Below are positions 1 through 8,383 of a DNA stretch of 38,369 nucleotides, piece by piece. The position numbers were made by a program, and so were the translations under genes. Every line of letters starts with the position of its first letter. Positions within the stretch are counted from its first letter, which is position 1. The notes below the pieces were generated by a model. That model searched no databases. It saw nothing but the letters and a program-made list of their open reading frames with translations, and was not told where the DNA came from. This DNA comes from CAYRNY01 sp964425755 (lineage in GTDB: Bacteria; Chloroflexota; Anaerolineae; Aggregatilineales; Aggregatilineaceae), in the NCBI GenBank assembly GCA_964425755.1, contig CAYRNY010000027.1, positions 1 to 38,369 of the forward strand. The letters are read 5' to 3'.

Positions 1-1
1 A

Positions 2-20
2 CCTCACTTGAGGCTTTTTG
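2..20 (+). terminator. Possible terminator of a gene upstream of the window
   Basis: CCTCACTTGAGG forms a short self-complementary stem followed by CTTTTTG. It could be the end of a rho-independent terminator for a plus-strand gene lying outside the window. The loop is very tight and the left side is cut off, so this is weak. Confidence 0.3.
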
Positions 21-88
21 TCTACTTTTTCATTGTCAGGTTTTGCTCACACCCGAAGCGGTTGGCGCGTGATCTGCGATCAGGAATA

Positions 89-934
89 TCAGGTCGAGGC
101 TGCCGTCTCGCGCAGGCGTTGTTCCTGCCACGCGATATGCCGCGCCAGGATCGTTTTTTGCTTGGCCTGTGGCAGGGGAGTCTGGCTGCGCTGCCGGGCA
201 TGGTAACGTGCGAGCAGTTTAAGCAGGTTGCTGGCCCATCGCGCATAAGGGCGGTGGTATTCGACCTCGCGACGCAGCGCGTCTTGCACGTCCGCGTTGA
301 ACAACAGGCGCGGGTTCCTGCGCAGTGCCGCAATCAACCGTTGCTGGCGCGCGAGATCAAACGCCGGGGCCGGCAATGCGGGCGGCATGTGCAGCGTGAT
401 ATCCGCGTGTGCCTGCTGCGTCTGCACGCGGGTTACCGGCTTCGTCTGTGCGCTGCTGCCGGGTTCTGTGGGCTGTGCGTCGGTAGCCTGCCTGGCAGGT
501 TCTGCCTGGCTCGAAGGTGCTGTCCGGTCAGGTTGGCGTGCCGGGCCTGCTTGCGTTGTTGCTTTGGCCTGAGACTTGCGTCGGGTCTGCTTCGAGGTTG
601 CTTCGAGCGCCCGCGACTTGGCGGCGCTTGGTGCAGTGGCAAGTTTGGGGGCCAGCGTGGTCTTCCCAATTTGATCGCGGGAGATGATCCCCAACTCCCA
701 CAACCGCAAACCGGATTCATACGCTGAACTCTTATGCGGCCAGGGCGTATGCGTCAACTCTTCCCAGCGGGGACCGGCAATGCTGGCACTCTTGTATTTG
801 TTGAAGACACGCCCATCAGGGCCGGTGATATTGTAACGGCTGCCTTTGCGAATAATCCGGTAGCGAGGTGTAGATGCGGGGACGCGATCAAACGGCGCTT
901 GGGCTGACTTGTGACGATCTGGCAGCTCGGACAC
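89..934 (-). CDS. Hypothetical protein of unknown function
   Basis: I do not recognise this protein. The N-terminal third holds a compact, probably folded segment (motifs RYRIIRKGSRYNITGPDG, then WEELTHTPWPHKS and LRLWELGIIS). The middle is a low-complexity Ala/Thr/Gln/Pro/Lys linker, and the C-terminal 90 residues are basic and helical (QQRLIAALRRNPRLLFNADV). No signal peptide or membrane segment is visible, so it is probably cytoplasmic. I chose a GTG start at 934 because AGGAG lies six bases upstream. The longer ATG start at 991 adds 19 residues but has only a poor AGGCGGG directly against it, and a -10-like TACAAT (975-980) falls inside that extension. It is divergent from the SH3b gene at 1284; the 292 bases between the longest starts hold no clear promoter. 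Confidence 0.6.
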   Translation of the reverse strand: MSELPDRHKSAQAPFDRVPASTPRYRIIRKGSRYNITGPDGRVFNKYKSASIAGPRWEELTHTPWPHKSSAYESGLRLWELGIISRDQIGKTTLAPKLATAPSAAKSRALEATSKQTRRKSQAKATTQAGPARQPDRTAPSSQAEPARQATDAQPTEPGSSAQTKPVTRVQTQQAHADITLHMPPALPAPAFDLARQQRLIAALRRNPRLLFNADVQDALRREVEYHRPYARWASNLLKLLARYHARQRSQTPLPQAKQKTILARHIAWQEQRLRETAAST

Positions 935-1283
935 ACAGCGCTCCTGCGACAACTGTACGGACTGTTTGAGTCGTATTGTAGCGTAATTCATCCCGCCTGT
1001 GTGTTAGGATTGGGTTGAAGATTCTTTACATGAAATCAAGACTCGCGCCGCACTACTATTCACGGCACACCGAGTCAACTCTTAGCGTAAGCACAAGTGA
1101 TGTTGGTGGCCCCCGAATCAATGCGCGGTTCACACTTTGCGGATGCTGTGTTCTGGTGAGTCGAACGCGCCATCGAACGCGGAAGGTCGGTACGCGCATA
1201 GATTGCGTGGGGCTGGATTATTCGCTAAGCTCCCAACCGGGAATCGATGCTGCACAAGTGGCAGCCAGCCGGAGGAAGTGCCC

Positions 1284-2057
1284 ATGAGCGGGCGTCATGC
1301 GCCGCTGCGCGTGTGGTTAGGCGGGTTACTGCTGGTATTATCATCACTGGCTTGCACGTTGAGTAGCGAGACAGGCGTCAGTACGCGGACGAGTGAATCC
1401 GCGCCACTGGTCTTGTTGCTTGCGCCGGTCAATAACAGCACGTTTGCGGAGGGCGCGACTGTTGAGCTTCACGCGCTGGCCCAGGATCTGCAAGGCCGGG
1501 TCGCGCGGATGGAGTTTCGTGTTGACGATGTCCCCTTGCCCGACAGCCCGGAACTGGTCCAGTTATCGCAACAGACGGTGTCGGCGCGCGCGCAGTGGAC
1601 CGCCCAGGAACAACGCAAGCACGTGCTGACCGTGGAAGCGTTCCACGCGGAAGGGCTGTCACTTGGTTTCCGCGACATCGTGATTGAAGTTGTTGCAGCC
1701 CCTGACGCCGGCATTGCTCCGGGGGCTGTGGCGCGACCTGCGCTGCCGGATGAGGCGGCGACCTTCACGCCTGCGGCCACAGCAGCGACCAGCACGCCGC
1801 AATTTGACATCGGAATTCTCTCAGGCCCGCTCGCGCGTGTGCAGGTGGCGGAACTGAATGTCCGGCAGGGGCCAGGGACACAGTATCCGTCGGTGGGCAC
1901 GTTGTCCGCCGGTGACTTGGTTGAGATTGTCGGGCGCAACGCGGATGGCAGTTGGTGGGCGATCGCATTTCGCGGCGGTTCGGCGTGGGTCTTCGCGGAC
2001 CTGGTCACGCCGGAAGAAGATGTGAGCGAGGTTCCGTTGGTCGCGCCGCCTCCGTAG
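1284..2057 (+). CDS. SH3b-domain lipoprotein-like exported protein
   Basis: This 257-aa protein starts at ATG 1284, which has GGAGGA eight bases upstream; a longer in-frame start at 1137 lacks a good site. Residues 8-23 are a hydrophobic signal segment ending in SSLAC, an imperfect lipobox that would make Cys24 the lipidated residue. Residues about 40-130 look like an Ig-like beta domain (motif LLAPVNNSTFAEGATVELHA), followed by an Ala/Thr/Pro linker. Residues about 185-245 form a bacterial SH3 domain (ELNVRQGPGTQYPSVGTL, then GSWWAIAFRGGSAWVFADLV). SH3b domains usually bind peptidoglycan or peptides outside the cell, so a cell-surface binding role is likely. The stop lies nine bases from the convergent glycosyltransferase stop at 2067. 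Confidence 0.75.
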   Translation: MSGRHAPLRVWLGGLLLVLSSLACTLSSETGVSTRTSESAPLVLLLAPVNNSTFAEGATVELHALAQDLQGRVARMEFRVDDVPLPDSPELVQLSQQTVSARAQWTAQEQRKHVLTVEAFHAEGLSLGFRDIVIEVVAAPDAGIAPGAVARPALPDEAATFTPAATAATSTPQFDIGILSGPLARVQVAELNVRQGPGTQYPSVGTLSAGDLVEIVGRNADGSWWAIAFRGGSAWVFADLVTPEEDVSEVPLVAPPP

Positions 2058-2066
2058 CCCATTCCG

Positions 2067-3674
2067 TCAAAACTGGTAACCTAAACCGTCCCCCAAGACT
2101 GCCGGATCGATCGGCGCACGGGGTATGATCACCAGCAAATCCGGCGCGACGCGGTATACGCTGTGGGGCACGCCAGCATTGTGAAATGACTGCTCAAAGC
2201 GTGTATCGGTCTGTCCTGGCAGGATCACCTCGACAAATGCAACACGATCCGCGTTTTCGATGCGCTTGAGGACATCTGGAAACCGCAAAATCCCCTTCGC
2301 GCCGTAAATATCATACCAGTCCGCGGCGAGAATCCGTTCCCGTGTCTCAAACATCAGTACGTGCGCGATGCCGACGTCAGTCCAGACGTGCCGGATATCG
2401 TGTGCATCCAGGAACGCGATCAATGGGGCAAGCGTTGCCGGTTGGCGCGTGTAGTAGGGCGACGTGAAGGCCGGTTTTGGCTCAGTGCGCAGCGTGCCAA
2501 GCAAGTTCAGCGCGATCACGCTGCTGAGGATGGCGGCAGCCGGCAATCTCAGCCATCGTCGCCAGCGCGCCAGTGCTACGAACAGCGCCGCCACACCAAC
2601 CGGCAGGACCGAATGGATCATCAGCACGTAGCGCCCCGTAGCGTCAAACCCGAATTCGTTCAACGCGTGGTTTCCGTACCCGCTCGTGATGTAGATCACA
2701 GGCAGCGCGATGACAAATAGCGCAAGCAACGTGCGTGCCGGGCCGCGTGTGCCGTGCCAGGGTCCGCGCCATGCCCAGATCAACAGCCCGACCAGGCCGC
2801 CTTCGTACACGATCTGCAGCCACCAGATCGCGGGCCAGCTTAGCACACGCCACGACGGATCGCCGCTGACCATGCGCGGCGCGAGATCGTTGTTGAGATG
2901 TGCCGCCACAGCCCCGGCATTGGCCCAGGTGTCGCCCTGGTTACTGAAAAGGTAACGGAAGGTAGCCCAATCGTGTTGGATGTTGTAGACCCAGAGCGGC
3001 GCGCTGCCGGCCAGGAATGCCAGCAACAGCCATCCCAGGTTGCGCCGCACGACATCCTGGTCGTGTAAGGCGATGACGATCAGAATGGGAATGCCGAAAA
3101 ACCCGATCAGCCAGGATACCCAAAACGCGATCCCACCGATCAACGCCAGCGACAAAGCGGCACGGTCGCGCGTGGCGCGGGGCGCTGTAGGGTCCAGTAC
3201 GTAGCTTGCAGCGATCAGCGCGCTGTTGCCGAGCACAAGCGTTTCTGCGGTCGCGCCCCAGGACTTGGTGCCGACGATGAGCAGATATGCCGGCGCAAAA
3301 GCAGCGAGCATCGCGCTGAGCACGCCGGTCTTGCGGTCAAACGCGCGCCAGCCCAGCCAGCCGGTCGTGCCGATATATGCTCCCGACAAGAGCCAGGGCA
3401 AGAGCTTGAGCGTCGTCCCGTTCGCGCCGCAGCACCAGAACAAGAGCGCGATCAGGTAGGATTCCAGGGCGGCGAGATACGGTTGGCCGGGATGAAAGAC
3501 CGGGCGCGCGCCGTCCAGAATTTGCAGCGCCTGCAGTCCGACCATCCCCTCGTCGTAATCATAGCGCCAGTTTGCGTGGATCAGCAGCCCCAGGCGTAGC
3601 AGCAATCCCGCCGTCGCAAATAGCACGATCCAACCTGCAGCGCGGTGCGCGGATGTTAACCGGTGGTGGGACAT
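2067..3674 (-). CDS. GT-C family membrane glycosyltransferase (PMT/ArnT-like)
   Basis: This 535-aa polytopic protein has roughly ten hydrophobic helices and the first-loop acidic motif WRYDYDEGMVGLQALQILDG near residues 37-55, typical of the GT39/PMT_2 clan that uses lipid-linked sugar donors. After the first helices comes a segment of the type PFHPGQPYLAALESYLIAL, as in bacterial dolichyl-phosphate-mannose-type transferases. The last 130 residues form a soluble extracytoplasmic domain. The expected role is transfer of a sugar from a polyprenyl-phosphate carrier to an acceptor on the outer face of the membrane; the sugar and acceptor cannot be read from sequence. It sits 23 bases downstream of the 293-aa membrane gene at 3698-4579 and is probably cotranscribed with it. 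The ATG at 3674 has no strong Shine-Dalgarno sequence. Confidence 0.75.
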   Translation of the reverse strand: MSHHRLTSAHRAAGWIVLFATAGLLLRLGLLIHANWRYDYDEGMVGLQALQILDGARPVFHPGQPYLAALESYLIALLFWCCGANGTTLKLLPWLLSGAYIGTTGWLGWRAFDRKTGVLSAMLAAFAPAYLLIVGTKSWGATAETLVLGNSALIAASYVLDPTAPRATRDRAALSLALIGGIAFWVSWLIGFFGIPILIVIALHDQDVVRRNLGWLLLAFLAGSAPLWVYNIQHDWATFRYLFSNQGDTWANAGAVAAHLNNDLAPRMVSGDPSWRVLSWPAIWWLQIVYEGGLVGLLIWAWRGPWHGTRGPARTLLALFVIALPVIYITSGYGNHALNEFGFDATGRYVLMIHSVLPVGVAALFVALARWRRWLRLPAAAILSSVIALNLLGTLRTEPKPAFTSPYYTRQPATLAPLIAFLDAHDIRHVWTDVGIAHVLMFETRERILAADWYDIYGAKGILRFPDVLKRIENADRVAFVEVILPGQTDTRFEQSFHNAGVPHSVYRVAPDLLVIIPRAPIDPAVLGDGLGYQF

Positions 3675-3697
3675 AATGTCTGAGCGGGCAGGCGCGG

Positions 3698-4579
3698 TTA
3701 TGGCGCGGGAAGGACCATAAAGTTCCGGGTGCTGACCGGCTGGTCAGATGCACCGATGAACAGGCGTATCTCATAATTGCCTGGCTCAAACCCGTCAGCA
3801 CTGCCGAAGAAAAAGTACGTGGTGCCGGTGCGCCCTTGTCGCCAATCGTAGCTAACGCTGTCGATCTGCTCGCCGTTTTTGTATAGCTTGCGCGTCCATG
3901 CCACGCCATCGGACATGGCTGCATATTCGACAAAGAAATATATCCGATGCGTGCCAGCGATGAACGTCGTGCGCGGGTTGACCGGTTCGAGCGTGTCCGA
4001 GATGCGGTCATCAAGCGCGGTGATCGTCAGGCTGGCCTCTGGCTGCGGCGTGATGCCGCCCGGAATTGAAGTTATCGCGCGCGGTGTGAACGTCGGGAAC
4101 GGCGTCTGTGTCGGCGTGTGCATTGGAGTGGTCGTGATGACCAGTATGATTGGCGTGTCAGTGGCGCGAGGTGTCGCCGTCGGTTCCGGCGTAACCTGGG
4201 TGTGGGTCGGTTCAGGAAGGGGGGTCTGGCCGGACTGGTCGGGCGTCTCTGGTGCCAGCGTCAATGTGGCGGTGGGGCTTGCCGCGGGCGCGTTCTGGGT
4301 TTGTTGCGCGGCGAGATCCGGCGTGGCGGGGATTTCGTTATCGTCATGGATCATCGTGACCAGCAGGGTTACCAGGCACATTACGCCCCCGGCCATGAAG
4401 AAGATGAATGCCAGCACGGACACGTGCAGACCGCGCTGCCCTGCGTCGCGCCGCCGCCGCCAGTAGGTATCCGTGCGGCTGCGGCGAAACAGGCGTACGG
4501 CCACGATCAACAGCAGTAATGCCAGACCGAAGATGATCGCTGTGATGTAAGGTAAAGCGGTATCTATCGTTTCAAGCAT
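3698..4579 (-). CDS. Two-TM membrane protein with Thr/Pro linker and C-terminal Ig-like domain
   Basis: This 293-aa protein has two hydrophobic helices (about residues 10-30 and 52-77) separated by a very basic loop (FRRSRTDTYWRRRRDAGQRG), which should place the loop in the cytoplasm. A Thr/Pro-rich linker (about 85-180) is followed by a beta-rich domain of about 100 residues with motifs such as IYFFVEYAAMSDG, WTRKLYKNGEQI and GNYEIRLFIGASDQPVS. That ending resembles the C-terminal beta domains of the three membrane paralogs at 16.3-18.7 kb in its pattern of a small beta-sandwich closed by a strand with an Ile/Val-rich core. Function is unknown; an envelope binding or sensing role is inferred from layout only. 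It is first in a likely two-gene operon with the downstream glycosyltransferase. Confidence 0.6.
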   Translation of the reverse strand: MLETIDTALPYITAIIFGLALLLLIVAVRLFRRSRTDTYWRRRRDAGQRGLHVSVLAFIFFMAGGVMCLVTLLVTMIHDDNEIPATPDLAAQQTQNAPAASPTATLTLAPETPDQSGQTPLPEPTHTQVTPEPTATPRATDTPIILVITTTPMHTPTQTPFPTFTPRAITSIPGGITPQPEASLTITALDDRISDTLEPVNPRTTFIAGTHRIYFFVEYAAMSDGVAWTRKLYKNGEQIDSVSYDWRQGRTGTTYFFFGSADGFEPGNYEIRLFIGASDQPVSTRNFMVLPAP

Positions 4580-4690
4580 ACGCGTAAACCTGATTGGCCT
4601 TGATAGAACAGGGCCGGATTATAGCACGGTGGGCCACAACGCGCGCGGATCGGGCGCGAATCACGCAGGAAGAATTCCTGATTCCTACCC

Positions 4691-4719
4691 TTGTCAAATC
4701 CGACAGGGTTAACTATAAT
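4691..4719 (+). promoter_or_regulatory. Sigma-70-type promoter of tRNA-Val
   Basis: TTGTCA at 4691-4696 and a perfect TATAAT at 4714-4719 are separated by 17 bases. The predicted start, near 4726, is six bases before the mature tRNA. Confidence 0.8.
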
Positions 4720-4731
4720 GATCAGCGTCTT

Positions 4732-4805
4732 GGGTCGTTAGCTCAGTTGGCTAGAGCGCGTCGTTGACATCGACGAGGTCACAAGTTCAAGTCTTGTACG
4801 ACCCA
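4732..4805 (+). tRNA. tRNA-Val (anticodon GAC)
   Basis: All four arms can be drawn by hand. The acceptor stem is GGGTCGT with ACGACCC, the D arm is GCTC/GAGC, the anticodon stem is CGTCG/CGACG around the loop TTGACAT, and the T arm is ACAAG/CTTGT around TTCAAGT. The anticodon GAC reads GUC and GUU valine codons. The discriminator is A at 4805 and CCA is not encoded, so it must be added by tRNA nucleotidyltransferase. A strong promoter lies just upstream and a perfect terminator four bases downstream, so this is a single-gene transcript. Confidence 0.95.
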
Positions 4806-4808
4806 CAG

Positions 4809-4839
4809 AAACCGGTCACTGTTTTGTGACCGGTTTTTT
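4809..4839 (+). terminator. Rho-independent terminator after tRNA-Val, partly bidirectional
   Basis: An 11-bp perfect stem (AAACCGGTCAC at 4809-4819 with GTGACCGGTTT at 4826-4836) has a six-base loop and a T run. On the minus strand the same stem is followed by TTTC and lies 17 bases past the stop of the 780-aa gene, so it may also end that operon. Confidence 0.88.
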
Positions 4840-4856
4840 GATCCGTCCTGTCGTGC

Positions 4857-7199
4857 CTAGCGCAGTGGTGGGCACTCAGATCCTGGTTGCGGCTGAACCA
4901 GGTCGGCCCGCACCCAACCTGTGATCTCCGAATCTTCGACTGTGAACGTCACGCGGTACCAACGTTGATTGTCATCTCCCAGCCTTTGATCCATCACGTC
5001 CATCGGCTGGCCCAGGTTCACCGTGATGATGCGACGCGCGACCGGGCTGGGTTGTGAGCGCACATTGACCGCTTCACGATCGGTGTAAACGAAGCAGAGC
5101 GCGGCTGGCGTGGGCGTGATGCTCGGCGTATAGGTTGGTGTTGGTGTGTCGGTCGGCGTCGGCGTGTTAGTCGGCGTCGGCGTGACGCTCGGCGTGTTGG
5201 TCGGCGTGGGCGTCGTGGTCGCGGTGGGAGTCAGGGTCGGCGTCGATGTGTCGGTCGGTGTCGGCGTGTCGGTCGGCGTGGGCGTGATGCTCGGCGTATA
5301 TGTGACGGTAGGTGTATCGGTGGGAGTCGGTGTCAGCGTTGGTGTTGCCGTGTCGGTCGGCGTGGGCGTGATCGACGGCGTGATCGTCGGGGTGTCGGTG
5401 GGGGGATTGACGATCGGCTCCCAGGTATCTTGAGTCGCCAGTGCAACAGCTCCCAGGACGATCAACAAGACGAACAGCGTGACTCCCCACGCAGCGTACC
5501 GCCGCCGCCGCATCTGGCGCACCTCTTCCTCCAGGCGCAAGATATCGGTGCGGCGACCCAGGATGCGGAAGGGTTCCTCTTTGGCGATGTCCAGCCAGCG
5601 CTGCGCGGTCTGCGGATCGTTGCTGTCGATCGCGGTCTCGGCGCGTTCGAGATGCCGCGCCAGCAGGTCGGCTACCGTCATGCGGTAACGCGGGTCCTGG
5701 GCGTACATGCGCAAGCCTGCGAGCATCGCGCGCGCCTGGCTGAGTTCGTTTTCGTAGTTTTGCGCGATCAGGGCCGTCGCGCGTTCTATGATGTGACGTG
5801 CTTCGGCCATGTCCGCCTCGCTCTGGCGGGCCCGCTGAAGCAGCGCGTTGATCTCCTCGTTGCCCGGATCGATCTCGGCGGCTGCTTCCAGTGCGCGCAC
5901 GGCTTCGGACGTCAACCGTAACCGTTCTTCAAGCACAGTGGCCGAGTCCATGCGGGTCAGTGCGCCTTGCGCCTGACTGAACAACTGCGCGGTGATGTTG
6001 CCGATGCGCTCTTCGATCTCGCGGCTCAGTTGCCGCAAACGTTCGCTGCTGGGCAGCAGTTGGCGCAGCCCTGCCAGCGTGTTGTGTAGTTGTTGCAGTT
6101 CGCGCGCGCGCTCGTGCAACGACCCGCTCGTCATATTCAACTGGACCGTGGCCTGGTCAAATTGCTGGCGCACATTGCGCACGAGGTCGATCCGTTCCTG
6201 GGCCAGTGGATCGTTTGGTACGACGCGCATCGCGCCTTCGTACTTCTGAATTGCCCCGTCCCAGTCATCTGCTGCCAGCAGGCGATCCCCTTCGGCGAGC
6301 AGTTCGCGTGCCAGTGCCAGGTCTTGGATGTCAAGCAGGGCCTGTTCGACGTCTTTCCAGGTTGTGATGCCGGCGCGTGCGGCGAGATCGCGCGCTTCAC
6401 GGTACAGGCGTTCGGCTTCGTCGTAGTTCCCGGCGCGGACCAACGAGTTCGCGCGGTTATAGGCGATGCGGGCATCGAAGGGGATCCGGTGGTCCGGCAC
6501 GACACCGCGCAGCAAGTTATCTTCGGCTTTCTGCCGGTAGTCTTGCGCTTGGATGTTATCCGGCTCCTGGCCCAGAAGCTGGTTTGCCAGGTCGACGGTA
6601 CGCTGGTAGTCACCGGAATAGTATGCTTGCGCGATATCAGAAAGCAGATCGCTGAACGAGCCGCTTCCCGCCGGCGGGATGGGACTACCATCCTCTGGCG
6701 GCAAGGTGCGCTCGGTCTCCGGCACAGTGGTCGTCTCACGCCGTTCACCGGGCGTGGACTCTGCCGGAAGTGTATCACTCAACTCGAGGCCGTAGCGTTC
6801 CAGCAGCCCGCGCACCTTGAGTTCCAGGTGTGGGCTGCGTTCGGCTGCCTGATGCAGCAGCTCTAGCGTTTCCTCGTTGTCCGGGTCCTGGTCCAACGCC
6901 TCGGCGAGGATATCGACCGCTTCATCGATGTCGTCTTCGTCGCCCGCGATCTCAATGCGGATACGCGCGCGGCGCAGCAGGCCACGCACTGCCGCCGCTT
7001 CCGGTGAAGGCGGGGCGCTGTGTTGGGCCAATTCGGCGAATAGCTCACGTGCCTCGGCTTCAAACGGCGTGTTTTTGCTTTGGGCCAGCAGCGTACGAGC
7101 TTCGGTTTCAAGCTGCGCGATCTCACTGGCGGTTGCACTGGCGGGCAGCGCTTCGATCCGTTGGCGCAATTGCGCGAGTTGCTCTTGCAGATCAGCCAT
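4857..7199 (-). CDS. TPR/coiled-coil, single-TM, Thr/Pro-linker, SH3b protein
   Basis: This 780-aa protein has a cytoplasmic helical part of about 565 residues: an N-terminal coiled segment, then TPR-like repeats (for example YYSGDYQRTVDLANQLLGQE and LVRAGNYDEAERLYREA). A basic stop-transfer sequence (RQMRRRRYAAW) precedes one membrane helix at about 568-592. Outside the membrane comes about 100 residues of Thr/Pro repeats (TPTPT type), then a bacterial SH3 domain (about 700-775; motifs EAVNVRSQPSPVARR and ITGWVRADLV). The layout suggests an inside-to-outside adaptor joining cytoplasmic protein contacts to a wall-binding domain. It starts 23 bases after the stop of the 378-aa kinase-like gene, so it is probably last in a three-gene operon with both kinases. 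GAGGA lies nine bases before the ATG. Confidence 0.8.
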   Translation of the reverse strand: MADLQEQLAQLRQRIEALPASATASEIAQLETEARTLLAQSKNTPFEAEARELFAELAQHSAPPSPEAAAVRGLLRRARIRIEIAGDEDDIDEAVDILAEALDQDPDNEETLELLHQAAERSPHLELKVRGLLERYGLELSDTLPAESTPGERRETTTVPETERTLPPEDGSPIPPAGSGSFSDLLSDIAQAYYSGDYQRTVDLANQLLGQEPDNIQAQDYRQKAEDNLLRGVVPDHRIPFDARIAYNRANSLVRAGNYDEAERLYREARDLAARAGITTWKDVEQALLDIQDLALARELLAEGDRLLAADDWDGAIQKYEGAMRVVPNDPLAQERIDLVRNVRQQFDQATVQLNMTSGSLHERARELQQLHNTLAGLRQLLPSSERLRQLSREIEERIGNITAQLFSQAQGALTRMDSATVLEERLRLTSEAVRALEAAAEIDPGNEEINALLQRARQSEADMAEARHIIERATALIAQNYENELSQARAMLAGLRMYAQDPRYRMTVADLLARHLERAETAIDSNDPQTAQRWLDIAKEEPFRILGRRTDILRLEEEVRQMRRRRYAAWGVTLFVLLIVLGAVALATQDTWEPIVNPPTDTPTITPSITPTPTDTATPTLTPTPTDTPTVTYTPSITPTPTDTPTPTDTSTPTLTPTATTTPTPTNTPSVTPTPTNTPTPTDTPTPTYTPSITPTPAALCFVYTDREAVNVRSQPSPVARRIITVNLGQPMDVMDQRLGDDNQRWYRVTFTVEDSEITGWVRADLVQPQPGSECPPLR
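5110..5410 (-). repeat. Degenerate tandem repeat encoding the Thr/Pro-rich linker
   Basis: About 300 bases of short imperfect repeats (on the plus strand GTCGGCGTGGGCGTG-like units) encode Thr-Pro-Thr-Pro/Asp linkers in the 780-aa protein. The repetition is in the coding sequence; the units are not CRISPR-like because there are no unique spacers. Related but shorter Thr/Pro coding tracts occur near 4.1-4.3, 9.0-9.2, 24.6 and 26.1 kb. Confidence 0.8.
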
Positions 7200-7222
7200 C
7201 AGGCAGTTTCCTCGCTACTGTG

Positions 7223-8359
7223 TTAGGGGATCACACGATGATTCAGTGCGTCGTTGATCTGGGCCAACAACCGGCGTAATTCGGCTTCCATATCTTCGTT
7301 AATGTCGTCCAAGATCATTGCTTCAACCAGCCGGTCGCGTGCTGAACGCAGCGCATCCTGGCCCTGGCGTAATTCTTGTAATCCCACGCGGACTTGCTCG
7401 CGTGCTTTGCGCAACGCGGGAATCGTAGGCGAGCCGGGAAGGTCCCAACCGTGTCGCCCGGCAACGCGCTCTAACCCGTCGGTAAACTCGCGGATCGTCG
7501 ACAACTCTTGCCGTGCACCCCGCTGCAACAGGTCCTGTAGCTGGGGGCTGAGTGTCGGCTCGACGCCGAAGTCGAGGTGCTTCACGTCAGAATAGCGGCG
7601 CTCGACCTCAGCTTTTGATGCCGGTTGGGGGCGCAGCGTGCCCTTCTGCGGTGACAACCCCGTGAACACGGGATACAAGATGCCTACACAGAGATTGTGC
7701 ACATCCTGAGCAAGGTATTGATCAAACGTGTGCGTCCCGCTTTCGAGATGCTGTGAGCTATTGTAATCGATCACACGCAGCGTGCTGCCGTCCCAGTAGA
7801 CGTGTTCGAGTTTGTGATCCAGGTACACGATACGTTGGTCGTGCGCCTTGCGCAGGAATGCGGCGAACTGCAGCGCGAGATCGATCCCTTCTTCGGTCGG
7901 CAGGCGACGGCGTCCGTTCGCGCTGCTTGGTTTCATCAGGTAGAAGAGGTTGTGATGGCGCGGCAGCAGTTCCAGGGCCAGATAGGGCCGCCATCCCTGC
8001 GCGGTATAGGCGTATAACTGCTCGCGAAAGGCGGCGATATCGGTGCCCAGCGAAAGCAGTTGTCCGCTGTCGGGGCGTTCGTTGGTATCGGACATGAAGC
8101 CGCAGTCGTACAGGTCAATCGTCGCCTTGCTTCCCTCCAGGCGTACCAATAAATCAGCCTCATTTACGAATGCACGGGCTTCCCAACGCGGTGTGCCATC
8201 ATCGGATATATGTTCAGGACGCATTACCTTTAAAGCGACAAGCCGGTCGCTGCGTTTGTCAACCGCTTCGAGCACGCGCGCATAATGTCCCAGTGCAAAC
8301 GTGTCAATGTAATTCCCAATCCGGTAACGTGCTTCCAGCGCTCGTTCCAAGTTGCGCAT
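7223..8359 (-). CDS. Divergent Ser/Thr protein kinase-like protein
   Basis: This 378-aa soluble protein has a protein-kinase fold at about residues 10-300. Visible elements are the VALK lysine (K44), a helix-C glutamate candidate (E67 in VNEADLLVRL), a catalytic-loop equivalent IVYLDHKLEHVYWD (D181, K183) and a metal-site equivalent VIDYN (D198). Relative to HRDxKxxN and DFG, the His is Tyr, the Asn is His and DFG is DYN. It may still bind nucleotide and metal, but activity is uncertain. The last 75 residues are helical and probably coiled. I chose ATG 8359, with GGAAGGA seven bases upstream, over ATG 8383, which directly abuts the previous stop. It lies between the 1446-aa kinase-like gene and the TPR-SH3b gene in one apparent operon. 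Confidence 0.75.
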   Translation of the reverse strand: MRNLERALEARYRIGNYIDTFALGHYARVLEAVDKRSDRLVALKVMRPEHISDDGTPRWEARAFVNEADLLVRLEGSKATIDLYDCGFMSDTNERPDSGQLLSLGTDIAAFREQLYAYTAQGWRPYLALELLPRHHNLFYLMKPSSANGRRRLPTEEGIDLALQFAAFLRKAHDQRIVYLDHKLEHVYWDGSTLRVIDYNSSQHLESGTHTFDQYLAQDVHNLCVGILYPVFTGLSPQKGTLRPQPASKAEVERRYSDVKHLDFGVEPTLSPQLQDLLQRGARQELSTIREFTDGLERVAGRHGWDLPGSPTIPALRKAREQVRVGLQELRQGQDALRSARDRLVEAMILDDINEDMEAELRRLLAQINDALNHRVIP

Positions 8360-8383
8360 TCCAGTTCCTTCCACGTTTATCAT

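Noticed and set aside
5110..5410. Possible CRISPR array because of evenly repeated units
   Set aside because: Units are too short, are contiguous and contain no unique spacers; the reading frame explains them.
5146..5433. Plus-strand ORF of Gly/Val repeats opposite the Thr/Pro linker
   Set aside because: It is the antisense reading of the repeat-encoded linker, with no ribosome site and no known family.
6090..6866. 258-aa plus-strand ORF
   Set aside because: It is antisense to the TPR region of the 780-aa protein and has no coding signature.
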